A DNA stretch of 64,000 bases from Acidimicrobiales bacterium (GTDB lineage Bacteria; Actinomycetota; Acidimicrobiia; Acidimicrobiales; UBA8190), in contig DATKSK010000054.1 of assembly GCA_035531755.1 (NCBI GenBank), forward strand, positions 1-64,000, given 5' to 3'. Position numbers and translations under genes: made by a program. The notes under the pieces were generated by a model. It saw nothing but the letters and a program-made list of their open reading frames with translations, searched no databases and had not been told where the DNA came from. Shown piece by piece: positions 17,245-25,674 of the stretch (position 1 is its first letter; every line of letters starts with the position of its first letter).

Positions 17245-18270
17245 GTGGCACTCGACGAACAGACCGGCGCGCTGGCGCAGCGCCTCGCACGACTGGGGTC
17301 CGTCGACTACGCGCACGTCACCGCGGCGCAGTACCGGGAGCTGTTCTGGCGGATGATGGCCGAGGCCTCCGGGCCGGCGGTCGTGGACGCCACGGCGGTG
17401 GTGCACCGCACCCGCGTCGTCGTGCCCGGACCGACGACGGCCGACATCGCCCTCGACGTCTACCGCCCGCACACGGCGGCGCGCGCCGCGCCCGCCGTCG
17501 TCGTCCTCCACGGCGGGGGCTGGGTGGTCGGCGGGCCCGGTGTGCACGACCCGCTGTGCCGGGCGGTGAGCTCGCGCACCGGGGCGGTCACGGTGGGTGT
17601 CGACTACCGCACCGCCCCCGAGCACCGCTTCCCCGCCGCCCTCCACGACTGCCTGGCCGCGCTGGACTGGGTGGCGGCGCACGCCGGCCGGCTCGGCGCC
17701 GACCCGGCCCGCCTGGCGGTGGCGGGCGACAGCGCCGGCGCCAACCTGGCCGCCGCCGTGACCCTGGCGGTACGCGACGGCGGCGGGCCGCCCCTCGCCG
17801 CCCAGGCGTTGCTGTGCCCCTTCGTCGACCTGCGCGCCGGCGGCGTGACGGACGGGGGACACGACGTGGCGTCGCTGCTGTCCCCGGCGGCGGCGCGCTG
17901 GTTCTGTGACCAGTACCTGGGGGCCCACGACCCCGGCGACCCGCTCGCCAGCCCGCTGTGCGCCGCCGACCTCGCCGGACTGCCGCCCGCGGTGGTGGCC
18001 ACGGCCGGCCACGACCCGCTGCGCGCCCAGGGCCGGGCCTACGCCGGGCGCCTCCGGCGCGCCGGCGTGGAGGTCCGCGCCCTCGACTTCCCCGCCCTCG
18101 CCCACGGGTTCGCGGGCCTCGGTGCGGTGTCGGAGGCTTCCGCCCGGGCCGCCGACCAGGTGTGGGACGCGCTGGGACGGCTGCTCGGCACGCCTCAGCC
18201 GGTGGGCGGGTCGTCGGCGCGCCGGGGGGCGACGTGCCACCCGGCCGACGACACGTTGCGCGGCTCGTAG
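17245..18270 (+). CDS. Alpha/beta hydrolase, hormone-sensitive-lipase family
   Basis: 341 residues. It shows the HSL oxyanion motif HGGGW, the nucleophile elbow GDSAGAN, an Asp in AGHDPLRAQG and His in LAHGFAGL, completing a Ser-Asp-His triad for short-chain ester hydrolysis. N-terminal ~45 residues form a helical cap. The final ~25 codons overlap a convergent small gene by 76 bases and look unlike the family, so the ancestral C-terminus probably lay near residue 315. Start GTG 17245 has no strong ribosome site. It follows the patatin gene by about 100 bases and may share a lipid-degrading role. Confidence 0.88.
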   Translation: MALDEQTGALAQRLARLGSVDYAHVTAAQYRELFWRMMAEASGPAVVDATAVVHRTRVVVPGPTTADIALDVYRPHTAARAAPAVVVLHGGGWVVGGPGVHDPLCRAVSSRTGAVTVGVDYRTAPEHRFPAALHDCLAALDWVAAHAGRLGADPARLAVAGDSAGANLAAAVTLAVRDGGGPPLAAQALLCPFVDLRAGGVTDGGHDVASLLSPAAARWFCDQYLGAHDPGDPLASPLCAADLAGLPPAVVATAGHDPLRAQGRAYAGRLRRAGVEVRALDFPALAHGFAGLGAVSEASARAADQVWDALGRLLGTPQPVGGSSARRGATCHPADDTLRGS

Positions 18271-18395
18271 AACACGCAGCCGTCGGGGCACGCGAAGGGG
18301 AGCAACTCGTTGGCGTCCACCCGGCAGCGCTCGAGCTTGTCGTCGTGCGCCGTGGTCTGCATGATGTAATGCCGGCAGTCGGCGTTCACGGCCAT
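18195..18395 (-). CDS. Small four-cysteine protein, function unknown
   Basis: 66 residues. Four Cys (ADCRHY, LERCRV, FACPDGC) and conserved-looking aromatic residues (GCVFYEPR) suggest a compact zinc-binding domain. I believe similar small proteins occur in other actinobacteria near Nudix or lipid genes but cannot verify this. The 3' end overlaps the convergent HSL-type hydrolase gene by 76 bases. Its codons, rather than the hydrolase tail, look constrained over the overlap up to the FYEPR region. The start ATG at 18395 lacks a clear ribosome site. Confidence 0.55.
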   Translation of the reverse strand: MAVNADCRHYIMQTTAHDDKLERCRVDANELLPFACPDGCVFYEPRNVSSAGWHVAPRRADDPPTG

Positions 18396-18452
18396 GGACC
18401 ATTGTGACCCACCCGGGGTCGGTGGGGGGCCCGGCCGGCCGGGGACCTCGGC

Positions 18453-18458
18453 TAGCGT
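18453..18458 (+). promoter_or_regulatory. -10 box TAGCGT for the Nudix gene (leaderless start)
   Basis: TAGCGT lies exactly 7 bases before GTG 18466, with no Shine-Dalgarno sequence, fitting a leaderless mRNA. It also decides the start codon of the Nudix gene. Confidence 0.5.
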
Positions 18459-18465
18459 CCGGGGC

Positions 18466-19164
18466 GTGGACTCCCCGGTCTCCACCCGGCAATTGCTCCG
18501 CTGGAGCGAGAGCCTGGCGGCCATCGCCCGCACCGGCCTGGGCTTCACCGAGAGCCTCTACGAGCGGGAGCGCTTCGAGGAGGTCCTCCGGGTGGCGGCC
18601 GACATCGGCGTGGCCGCCACCGAGGGCGCGGTGGGCGTCGAGGACGCCGACGACCTGGTGGAGGAGTGGCTGCGCGCCGTGGGCCGGGGTGTGCCCGGCT
18701 ACGTGACCCCCAAGGTCGCCGTGGGCGCCGCCGTGGGCAACGACGACGGGGAGCTGCTGCTGGTCAAGCGGGCCGACTCCGGCGTGTGGCTCTACCCGAC
18801 AGGGTGGGCCGACGTCGGGTACTCGGCCGCCGAGGTCGTGGTGAAGGAGGTCCTCGAGGAGACGGGGATCGAGGCCGAGCCCCTGCGGCTCATCGCCGTG
18901 CTCGACGGGCTGCGTCTGGGATTCACCCGCGTCCCGCTCTACTCCCTCGTCTTCCACTGCAAAGCGACCGGCGGGACGTTGCGCGCCCACCCGCTCGAGT
19001 GCGCCGACGTCGGGTGGTTCGCCGCCGACAAGCTCCCCCAGCCCCTCGCCGGGGCCGAGCGGTGGGGCAACCACGTGTTCGCGGCGCTGCGGGGGGAGCA
19101 CCTCGACGTGCTCTTCGACCGACCCCGTCGCCCCATGTGGCGAGGCGAGGCGCCCCCGGGCTGA
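18466..19164 (+). CDS. Nudix hydrolase with N-terminal helical domain
   Basis: 232 residues. Residues ~5-60 (LLRWSESLAAIARTGLGFT) match the Nudix_N helical domain placed before ADP-ribose-type Nudix hydrolases. The Nudix box is GWADVGYSAAEVVVKEVLEE(TGI): the EE metal ligands are present, but the first Glu of G-x5-E is Tyr and the Arg of RE is Lys, so catalysis may be altered. Expected reaction is hydrolysis of a nucleoside diphosphate linked to another group. GTG 18466 is chosen over an upstream in-frame ATG because a -10 box lies 7 bases upstream and the extra residues are low complexity. Confidence 0.85.
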   Translation: MDSPVSTRQLLRWSESLAAIARTGLGFTESLYERERFEEVLRVAADIGVAATEGAVGVEDADDLVEEWLRAVGRGVPGYVTPKVAVGAAVGNDDGELLLVKRADSGVWLYPTGWADVGYSAAEVVVKEVLEETGIEAEPLRLIAVLDGLRLGFTRVPLYSLVFHCKATGGTLRAHPLECADVGWFAADKLPQPLAGAERWGNHVFAALRGEHLDVLFDRPRRPMWRGEAPPG

Positions 19165-19172
19165 GCCTCGGC

Positions 19173-19226
19173 GCCACCCCGTCGCCCACCGCCACCCCGT
19201 CGCCCACCGCCACGCCGTCGCCCGGG
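19173..19226. repeat. 18-base tandem repeat, three copies
   Basis: gccaccccgtcgcccacc is repeated twice exactly and a third time imperfectly in the 102-base gap between the convergent Nudix and chrA genes. No hairpin or terminator is formed by it. Confidence 0.8.
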
Positions 19227-19266
19227 GCCGGTGCGCTCACCGGGGCCGGCGCGTCCGCGCCGGTGC

Positions 19267-20427
19267 TCACAGGCTGTGGAGGACGCCCACGACCCCGCCG
19301 GCGAGCACCATCCACGCCGTGTTGACCCGGAAGCGGGCGAGCACCACCAGGGCCACCACGCCGACGGCGACGGCCAGCGGGCCCACGAGGCCGCTGCGGG
19401 CCAGGGTGACGGCCACGCCGGCCATGAGCCCCACGGCCACGGCCCCCGCACCGTCGAGAGCGCCCGACGCCCACGACGAGCGCCGGACCTTCGAGAGAAG
19501 CGGGATGAGCGCCGCCACCATGACGAACGACGGCAGGAAGATGGCGATCGTCGCCACGAGGGCGCCGGGCACCCCCGACACCAGGTACCCCACGAAGGTG
19601 GCGGTGGCGAACACCGGCCCCGGTGTGACCTGGCCGGCGGCCACGGCGTCGAGCAGTTGCCTGGCGCCGAGCCAGTGCAACTGGTGCACGAGGTCACGCT
19701 GCAAGAACGCGAGCAGGACGTAGCCGCTGCCGAACACGATCACGCCCAGCTTGGCGAACTCGCGGGCGACGGGCCACAGGCCCACGTGCACCGTCGCGGT
19801 GGCACCGGGCCGGGCCCGCCCGCCGCGCCCGGCGGCGGCGAGCGCCAGCGCCGGGGCCACCACCGCCGCGCCTCGCGCCCGGACGCTCCCCCGGTTGCGC
19901 CACACCGTGACGACCGCGGCCCCGGCCCCGAGCACGACGAGCGGGTCGACACCGGCGAGGAAGCCCGCGGCCGCGGCGACCGACACCGCCGCCGGGAGCG
20001 CCCCCGTGGCGACGACGCCGCGGCCCAGGCCCCACAGCGACACGACGATCACCGCCACCACCACCGGCTTCACCCCGTAGAGCAGGCCTCCGACGGCCGG
20101 GAGGTGGCCGTAGCGGACATACAGCCAGGCCAGGACGAGGACCGTCGCGGTGGAGGGGGCGATGAAGCACGTCCCCGCCACCGCCAGCCCCGCCCATCCG
20201 GCGCGGCGCCGGCCCACGGCGATCACCATCTGGGTCGAGCCCGGGCCCGGCAGCGCGCCGGTGGCGGCGAACAGCTCCAGGAACTCGGCGTCGGTGAGCC
20301 AGCGGCGGCGCTCGACGACCTCGACCCGCAGCATGGCCACGTGGGCGGCGGGGCCGCCGAAGCCGATCACCCCCAGCGTGGCCGAGACGCGGGCCACGGC
20401 CAGGAGCCCGCGGCGGCCCTCGCTCAC
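19267..20427 (-). CDS. chrA: Chromate transporter ChrA, two-domain form
   Basis: 386 residues, the usual size of long-chain CHR-family chromate efflux proteins. Two homologous halves each begin with the family signatures: FGGPAAHVAM and LPGPGSTQ in the first, FGSGYVLLAFLQ and TPGPVF in the second. About ten hydrophobic segments are visible. It should export chromate (or a related oxyanion) from the cytoplasm. The GTG overlaps the stop of the response regulator, so it is the last gene of the pst operon. That placement suggests a link to oxyanion or phosphate stress rather than a stand-alone resistance gene. Confidence 0.92.
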   Translation of the reverse strand: MSEGRRGLLAVARVSATLGVIGFGGPAAHVAMLRVEVVERRRWLTDAEFLELFAATGALPGPGSTQMVIAVGRRRAGWAGLAVAGTCFIAPSTATVLVLAWLYVRYGHLPAVGGLLYGVKPVVVAVIVVSLWGLGRGVVATGALPAAVSVAAAAGFLAGVDPLVVLGAGAAVVTVWRNRGSVRARGAAVVAPALALAAAGRGGRARPGATATVHVGLWPVAREFAKLGVIVFGSGYVLLAFLQRDLVHQLHWLGARQLLDAVAAGQVTPGPVFATATFVGYLVSGVPGALVATIAIFLPSFVMVAALIPLLSKVRRSSWASGALDGAGAVAVGLMAGVAVTLARSGLVGPLAVAVGVVALVVLARFRVNTAWMVLAGGVVGVLHSL

Positions 20428-21227
20428 CGCTCGTCGAGCTCGGGTTTCCCCCCGCCTTCCGCGTCGAACCGGAAGCCCACCCCGCGCACCGTCACAAGGT
20501 ACTGCGGCCGGGCCGGGTCGCGTTCGACCTTGACCCGCAGCCGGCGGATGTGGGTGTCGAGCGTGCGGGTGTCGGCCAGGTCGCGCCCCGACCACAGTCG
20601 GTCGATCAGCTCGTCGCGGGTGCGGACCTGTCCCGGCGGCGACAACAGCAGCGCCAGGAGGTCGAACTCGCGGCGCGACAGGTGCACCGGCCGCCCGGCG
20701 ACGGTCACGACCCGCCGGGCGAAGTCGACGCGCACCGGGCCGGCCTCGACCCGGTCGGACCGGGCCCCATCGGCGCCGGCGGGGGGCGCGAACGGGGGCG
20801 GCGCCACGCGCCGCAGTACGGACTGGATGCGGGCGACGAGCTCGCGCAGGCGGTACGGCTTGGTGACGTAGTCGGCCGCGCCGAGCTCGAGGCCGAGGAC
20901 GACGTCCACCTCGGCGTCGAGCGCGCTGACCATGATCACCGGCACCGGCGCGATGTCGCGCATGCGCCGGCACACCTCGGTCCCCGTCATGCCCGGGAGC
21001 AGCACGTCGAGCAGGACGAGGTCGGGAGGCCGGGCCTGGAAGCGCCGCAGGCCGTCGAGGCCGTCGGCGGACAGCTCGACCTCGAAGCCCTCGGTGGAGA
21101 GGCCCACCTGCAGCGCCTCGCGGTAGGACTCCTCGTCCTCCACGACCAGGATGCGGATGCGGTCCCCGGGGTGGCGCGTGCCGGCGCGCCCGTCAGCTGC
21201 GTCGCGGTCGCGCTCGACCGGGCTCAC
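20424..21227 (-). CDS. OmpR/PhoB-family response regulator
   Basis: 267 residues. Receiver domain ~24-140: acidic pocket VVEDEE, phospho-acceptor Asp in LVLLDVLLPGM, and Lys in YVTKPYRL. Winged-helix effector ~165-255 with LSRREFDLLALLL and TLDTHIRRLRVKVE, followed by YLVTVRGVGFRF. GTG start overlaps the pstA stop by 4 bases. By position this is the phosphate regulator (PhoB/PhoP/RegX3 type) and likely binds the repeats upstream of pstB. No sensor kinase or phoU is present in the window. N-terminal ~22 residues are disordered. Confidence 0.9.
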   Translation of the reverse strand: MSPVERDRDAADGRAGTRHPGDRIRILVVEDEESYREALQVGLSTEGFEVELSADGLDGLRRFQARPPDLVLLDVLLPGMTGTEVCRRMRDIAPVPVIMVSALDAEVDVVLGLELGAADYVTKPYRLRELVARIQSVLRRVAPPPFAPPAGADGARSDRVEAGPVRVDFARRVVTVAGRPVHLSRREFDLLALLLSPPGQVRTRDELIDRLWSGRDLADTRTLDTHIRRLRVKVERDPARPQYLVTVRGVGFRFDAEGGGKPELDER

Positions 21228-22153
21228 GTGGCGCTCTTGGCGCCCTTGGCGAAACGCTGGGGGCGGTCCGGCGAGTGCCGCTGCGTGGTCATGACGAGGA
21301 CACGGGCCACGACGATGAGGACCAGCACCAGTGCCATCAACAGGAGCGCGGCGGCGTCGGCGCGCTGATGGGCGACCTCGAAGGGCTGGTTGTAGTCGGT
21401 GAAGACGTTGTACGTCAGGTACCCGATGGGCGAGTTGTGGAGGTTGAGGGTCGGCGGCCGCGTGCTGTACCCGGCCGTGTAGAGCAGCGGGGCGGTCTCG
21501 CCGATGGCGATGGCGATGGCGATGATCAATCCGGTGACGATGCCGGGAAGTGCGGGCCGGAGCACGAGCTTGCGCAGGGCGTAGCTGCTGCGCATCCCGA
21601 GCGCCTCGCCACCCTCGCGGTACGCCGTGGGGACGGTGCGCAGCGCCACCTCGGTCGTCTTCGAGATGTACGGGACGACGAGGACCCCGACCACGATGAT
21701 CCCCGCGTAGAGCGAGTAGCCCCAGTGGAACTGCACGACCAAGGCGATGTAGCCGACGTAGCCGAGGACGATGGAGGGCACACCGGCCAGCACCTCCGAC
21801 GCGCCGCGCAGGAACTGGCCCCGGTCGGTGCGCGTGTACTCGGCGAGGTGGACGCCTCCGGCGATGCCGATCGCCCCGGCCAGGACCAGCACCCCCGCCA
21901 CGAGGACGACCGTGCCCTGGATCGAGTTGAGCAGGCCGCCGGCGTTGCCGAGCGGATAGGTCGTGAGCACCTTGAAGTGCCAGTGGGTGACCGCCCGACC
22001 GGCAACGCCCGCGATGATCGACACCACCGGGATCACCACCAGGGCGAGGGCCACGCCGCACAGCACCCACGTGAGCCGGTTGCGCGTCTTGCGGGGCCCG
22101 AGGCGGGCGGGCGCGTCGGCGGTGGCGACCGCCGCCGGGGAGTCCGGGGCCAC
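21224..22153 (-). CDS. pstA: Phosphate ABC transporter permease PstA
   Basis: 309 residues with six predicted transmembrane helices and the binding-protein-dependent permease loop EGGEALGMRSSYALRKLVLRP (EAA motif). It pairs with PstC to form the inner-membrane channel for inorganic phosphate. Starts 3 bases after the pstC stop with GTG and overlaps the response regulator by 4 bases. The N-terminal 25 residues are a cytoplasmic extension. Confidence 0.93.
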   Translation of the reverse strand: MAPDSPAAVATADAPARLGPRKTRNRLTWVLCGVALALVVIPVVSIIAGVAGRAVTHWHFKVLTTYPLGNAGGLLNSIQGTVVLVAGVLVLAGAIGIAGGVHLAEYTRTDRGQFLRGASEVLAGVPSIVLGYVGYIALVVQFHWGYSLYAGIIVVGVLVVPYISKTTEVALRTVPTAYREGGEALGMRSSYALRKLVLRPALPGIVTGLIIAIAIAIGETAPLLYTAGYSTRPPTLNLHNSPIGYLTYNVFTDYNQPFEVAHQRADAAALLLMALVLVLIVVARVLVMTTQRHSPDRPQRFAKGAKSAT

Positions 22154-22156
22154 GGT

Positions 22157-23383
22157 TCAGATCCCCCGGCCCACCGGGAGCGCCGTCGTCGCCACCCGCC
22201 GCACCAGGAGGCGGGCGCCGACGTTGGCGACCAGCGTGATCACCAGCAGCACGAAGGCCAGTTCGGCGAGGGTGTCGGTGGCGAGGCCGCTGACGTCGGT
22301 GAGAGCGCCGTCGAGCTGGCTGACGATGGCGGCGGCGATGGTGTTGAACGAGCCGTAGGCGGAGTGGACGTTGGCGCCGAGCAGCGAGCCGCTCACCATG
22401 GCCATGGCGATCGTCTCGCCCAGGGCCCGGCCCAGCCCGAGCACCGACGCGCCGATGACGCCGGCACGCACCCACGGAATGGTGACCGTGCCGAGGGCTT
22501 CGGAGTCGGTCATCCCCAGCGCCACCGCGCCCTCCACGCTGGCGCGCGGCACCTGGCGGAGCAGGTCCCGCGTGGTGGCGGCGACGATCGGCAGGATCAT
22601 GATGGCGAGGACCACCCCGGCGGTGAACAGGCCCTGCCCGCCCCCCGTCGGCCCCCGGAAGAACCGCAGCACGGGCACGTCCGGGATGTGGTCGGCCCAC
22701 AGGGGCTCGACGTGGTGGGAGAGGAAGGGGCCGAGCGTGAAGAAGCCCCACAGGCCGATGACCACACTCGGCACCCCGGCCAGCACCTCGAGGCAGAATC
22801 CCACCGCACTCGACAGGCGCGGCGGGAGCTTCTCCACCACGATCAGCGCGGTGCCCACGGCGACGGGCACGGCCAGGACGACGGCGATCGCCGAGGAGAC
22901 GAGCGTCCCGACGATGAGCGGGAGCGCCCCGTACGACGCCAGGGGCGGGTGTGTGATCCCGCCGGTGGAGACGAGCGGGGCGTAGAGGTTGCCGACGCTC
23001 CACTGCGTGCGGGTGAAGAACCCGAAGCCGTTGAAGCGGATGGCCGGCAGGGCTTTCCACAGCAACGCCCCCATGATGAGCACGAGGGCGACCAGCGGCA
23101 CGAAGGCCATGGCGTGCAGGCCGTGCGGCAGGAGACGCTCGGCACGCCACCACGCCGTGGCCCGCCTGCGCCGCGCCGGCGGAAGGCCCGGGCCGCCGCC
23201 GTCACCGGGCCCGCCTGCCGGGCTCCCGCCACCCCCGCGCCGACCGCCAGCTCCTGCGGGGGCACCGGGCCCAGGCGGGCTCATCGCCACCGACGGGGAA
23301 TCGGTGACGAGGGAGAGGAGGGGGGCGAGATCGCTCCCCCTCCTCTCGTCCTCGGCGATCGCGGCGCGGGCCGTGCCGGCCAT
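22157..23383 (-). CDS. pstC: Phosphate ABC transporter permease PstC
   Basis: 408 residues from the ATG at 23383; an internal ATG at 23284 would give 375. The N-terminal ~90 residues are a Gly/Pro/Arg-rich cytoplasmic extension, then six membrane helices with conserved segments LEVLAGVPSVVIGLWGFF and VEGAVALGMTDSEALGTV (EAA loop) and GLGRALGETIAMAMV. It forms the channel with PstA. The pstS stop lies 34 bases upstream. The longer start is preferred because the extra codons keep normal composition, but neither start has a strong ribosome site. Confidence 0.9.
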   Translation of the reverse strand: MAGTARAAIAEDERRGSDLAPLLSLVTDSPSVAMSPPGPGAPAGAGGRRGGGGSPAGGPGDGGGPGLPPARRRRATAWWRAERLLPHGLHAMAFVPLVALVLIMGALLWKALPAIRFNGFGFFTRTQWSVGNLYAPLVSTGGITHPPLASYGALPLIVGTLVSSAIAVVLAVPVAVGTALIVVEKLPPRLSSAVGFCLEVLAGVPSVVIGLWGFFTLGPFLSHHVEPLWADHIPDVPVLRFFRGPTGGGQGLFTAGVVLAIMILPIVAATTRDLLRQVPRASVEGAVALGMTDSEALGTVTIPWVRAGVIGASVLGLGRALGETIAMAMVSGSLLGANVHSAYGSFNTIAAAIVSQLDGALTDVSGLATDTLAELAFVLLVITLVANVGARLLVRRVATTALPVGRGI

Positions 23384-23417
23384 GGCGGCGTGGTCCCTGT
23401 TCCCGTGACCTCGGGGC

Positions 23418-24605
23418 CTAGTGGGTGATCTTGGCGATGAGCTTGGTGGACAGCGCCACCACCTGGCTCGGCAGCGCCACGAAACCGACCTGGTCGAGAT
23501 ACGTCGGCGCGTTGCCACCGGTCGCGTCGATGGCCCACGCCAGCACCGCCTTCGCCGCCTGGGCGGCCAACGCGTCGGGCTGCTTGGTCGGCACGATCCC
23601 ATACTCGTAGTTCACGATCGGGTACCCGTCGGACGCGGGGCCGAAGATCATCGACACGGCCCCCGAGGCCGGGGTGGAGCTGGCGAAGCTCGCCGCCGCC
23701 GCGCCGGCGGTGGCCTGCGTGGGCAGCTCGTAGTTCCCCGCCTTGTTCTTCAGCGCCGCGTAGCCGAGCCCGGCCGCGGTGGCCTGGTTCAGGTAGCTCA
23801 CGCCGATGTAGGCGATGCACCCGGTGTTGTGCTGGCAGGCCTGCACCATGCCGCCGTTGCCCTGGGCGGCCACCGCGCCGGGCGCGTTCGGCCAGGCGAC
23901 GGTGGTGCCCGGCGGGATCGTCCAGCCCGACGGGTCCGATGCCGTCAGGAACGAGCTGAACAGGAAGGTGTCACCCGAGCTGTCCGACCGGTGCACGGTG
24001 ACGATCGGGATGCCGGGCAACGTCACGCCGGGGTTCAGGGCGGCGATCTTGGCGTCGTTCCACTTCGTGATGGTGCCCTGGTAGATGGCCGCGAGCGTCG
24101 GTCCGTCGAGGTTCAGATGGCCGGTGACCCCGGGGACGTTGTAGTTCACCTCCTGCGCCGAGATGGCGAGCGGGATGTTGAGCAGCCCTGGGTATTGCTG
24201 CACCTGGGCCGGCGACAGATAGGCGTCGGAGGCGCCGATGTTGACGGTGCCGGCGGCCGCCGACGAGATGCCGGTTCCCGATCCCGTCGACGCCGTCGTG
24301 ATCGACACGCTCGGCCACGCCTGCTGGATCTTCTGGGTCCACAGGTTGAACAGCGGGTACAACAGGCTCGAGCCCGTCTCCTGCAGGGCGATGGAGCTCG
24401 TCGGCCAGTTCTCCAGGCTCTGCAGCGTGGCCGCGGCGGTCGTGGTGGACGTGGTGGACGAGGTCGCCGTGGACGTGGACGAGCTGCACGCCGAGACCAG
24501 CACGGCGGACGCGGCCAGGACCGTCAGCACCGCCGTGCCGCCGAAGCGGCCGGCACGTCGCCGGGAGGTGGCCGGAGCCGGAGGGGTGTGGGGGCGCGTG
24601 GACAT
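23418..24605 (-). CDS. pstS: Phosphate-binding lipoprotein PstS
   Basis: 395 residues from ATG 24605 with AAAGGAG 11 bases upstream. A basic N-terminus, hydrophobic segment and lipobox LVSAC give a lipid-anchored extracellular protein. A Ser/Thr-rich linker of about 30 residues precedes the binding domain. Phosphate-binding signatures of the PstS family are GSGTGISSA, IGASDAYL, TITKWNDAKIAALNPGV and HRSDSSGDTFLFSSFL. Sits between pstB and pstC in the operon; a 106-base gap before it may allow extra expression of the binding protein. Confidence 0.95.
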   Translation of the reverse strand: MSTRPHTPPAPATSRRRAGRFGGTAVLTVLAASAVLVSACSSSTSTATSSTTSTTTAAATLQSLENWPTSSIALQETGSSLLYPLFNLWTQKIQQAWPSVSITTASTGSGTGISSAAAGTVNIGASDAYLSPAQVQQYPGLLNIPLAISAQEVNYNVPGVTGHLNLDGPTLAAIYQGTITKWNDAKIAALNPGVTLPGIPIVTVHRSDSSGDTFLFSSFLTASDPSGWTIPPGTTVAWPNAPGAVAAQGNGGMVQACQHNTGCIAYIGVSYLNQATAAGLGYAALKNKAGNYELPTQATAGAAAASFASSTPASGAVSMIFGPASDGYPIVNYEYGIVPTKQPDALAAQAAKAVLAWAIDATGGNAPTYLDQVGFVALPSQVVALSTKLIAKITH

Positions 24606-24711
24606 ACGGGGTGAAGCTCCTTTCGTCGGAACTGCGGGGTCTTCCCTGCGGGAGAAACGTGGTGCCGTGGCCCGACGGCCACGACCCGGCACCGGGGGCG
24701 TCAGGCGGCGC

Positions 24712-25590
24712 TCATCCGATCCGGCCGCTCACGTAGCTGACGGTCTCGGGCTCGGTGGGCGCGTCGAAGATCCGCTCGGTGTCGCCCACCTCGACCAGCC
24801 GGCCGTTGTAGAGGAACGCGGTGGTGGCGGCCACCCGGCGGGCCTGGGCGAGGTTGTGGGTGACGATGACCATCGTGAGGTCGGTGGCGAGCTTGCGCAG
24901 GAGCGCTTCCACCATCTCGGTGGTGACGGGGTCGAGCGACGACGTCGGCTCGTCGAGGAGCAGGGCGTCGGGCCCCACCGCCAGGGCGCGTGCCAGGCAC
25001 AGCAGCTGCTGCTGGCCGCCCGACAGGCGGAACGGGGAGTCGTCGAGGCGGTCGGCCACCGCGGCCCACAGCCCCACCTCCTTCAGGTACCGCTCGGCGA
25101 TGTCGCTGAGCTCGCGGCGCGGCGCCAGGCGGTGCGCCTTCACCCCGGCCACGACGTTGTCGCGGATCGACATGGGGAAGGGGTTGGGCCGCTGGAACAC
25201 CATGCCCACCCGGCGGCGCAGCACCAGGGGGTCCATGTCGGCGCCCGTGATCTCGAGGCCCTCGAGCTCGATGGCGCCGGTGCGCCAGTAGCCGCGCACC
25301 TTGTCGTTCATCCGGTTCATCGACCGCAGGAAGGTCGACTTGCCGCAGCCGGTGGGCCCGATGAGCGCCGTGATGGTCCGCGGCGCGAAACCCAGGTCGA
25401 CGCCGCTCAGGACCGTCTTGGCCCCGAAACCGACGCCCACGTCGCGAGCCACCAGAAGGGGGGATTCGAGGAGCCCCACGGCGGTGGTGGCCGGGGCCCG
25501 CCCGGCCAACTGCTCGGGGGCCGGGGTCGAGGTCGACGGCTCGCCGGGGGGACGGTGGCCCCCGGAGACGGGCCCGGATTCGGTTGGCAT
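24712..25590 (-). CDS. pstB: Phosphate ABC transporter ATPase PstB
   Basis: 292 residues. Walker A GPTGCGKST, Q-loop VFQRPNPFPMS, signature LSGGQQQ, Walker B LLLDEPTSSLDP and switch His in VTHN are all present, and NRMND after Walker A is typical of PstB. It powers phosphate import through PstCA. The N-terminal ~45 residues are an unusual Pro/Thr-rich extension. Here pstB leads the operon, unlike the usual pstSCAB order. ATG 25590 has no ribosome site but a -10 box 8 bases upstream. Confidence 0.95.
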   Translation of the reverse strand: MPTESGPVSGGHRPPGEPSTSTPAPEQLAGRAPATTAVGLLESPLLVARDVGVGFGAKTVLSGVDLGFAPRTITALIGPTGCGKSTFLRSMNRMNDKVRGYWRTGAIELEGLEITGADMDPLVLRRRVGMVFQRPNPFPMSIRDNVVAGVKAHRLAPRRELSDIAERYLKEVGLWAAVADRLDDSPFRLSGGQQQLLCLARALAVGPDALLLDEPTSSLDPVTTEMVEALLRKLATDLTMVIVTHNLAQARRVAATTAFLYNGRLVEVGDTERIFDAPTEPETVSYVSGRIG

Positions 25591-25598
25591 CGGGTGCG

Positions 25599-25674
25599 AA
25601 GTTACCCAGGGCAGGTGAACGAACCGCGAACAACGGGCGACGCGTCGATGATCGTTGGGTGAACTCCTACGAAC
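25599..25674 (-). promoter_or_regulatory. PHO-box-like repeats and leaderless promoter of the pst operon
   Basis: On the minus strand two adjacent 11-base units, GTTCGCGGTTC and GTTCACCTGCC (25610-25631), match the actinobacterial PHO-box pattern of direct GTTCACC-like repeats. A second GTTCACC copy lies at 25658-25664. TAACTT (25599-25604) follows, 8 bases before the pstB ATG. The regulator site would therefore cover the -35 region, as for an activator of PhoP/RegX3 type. Confidence 0.65.
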
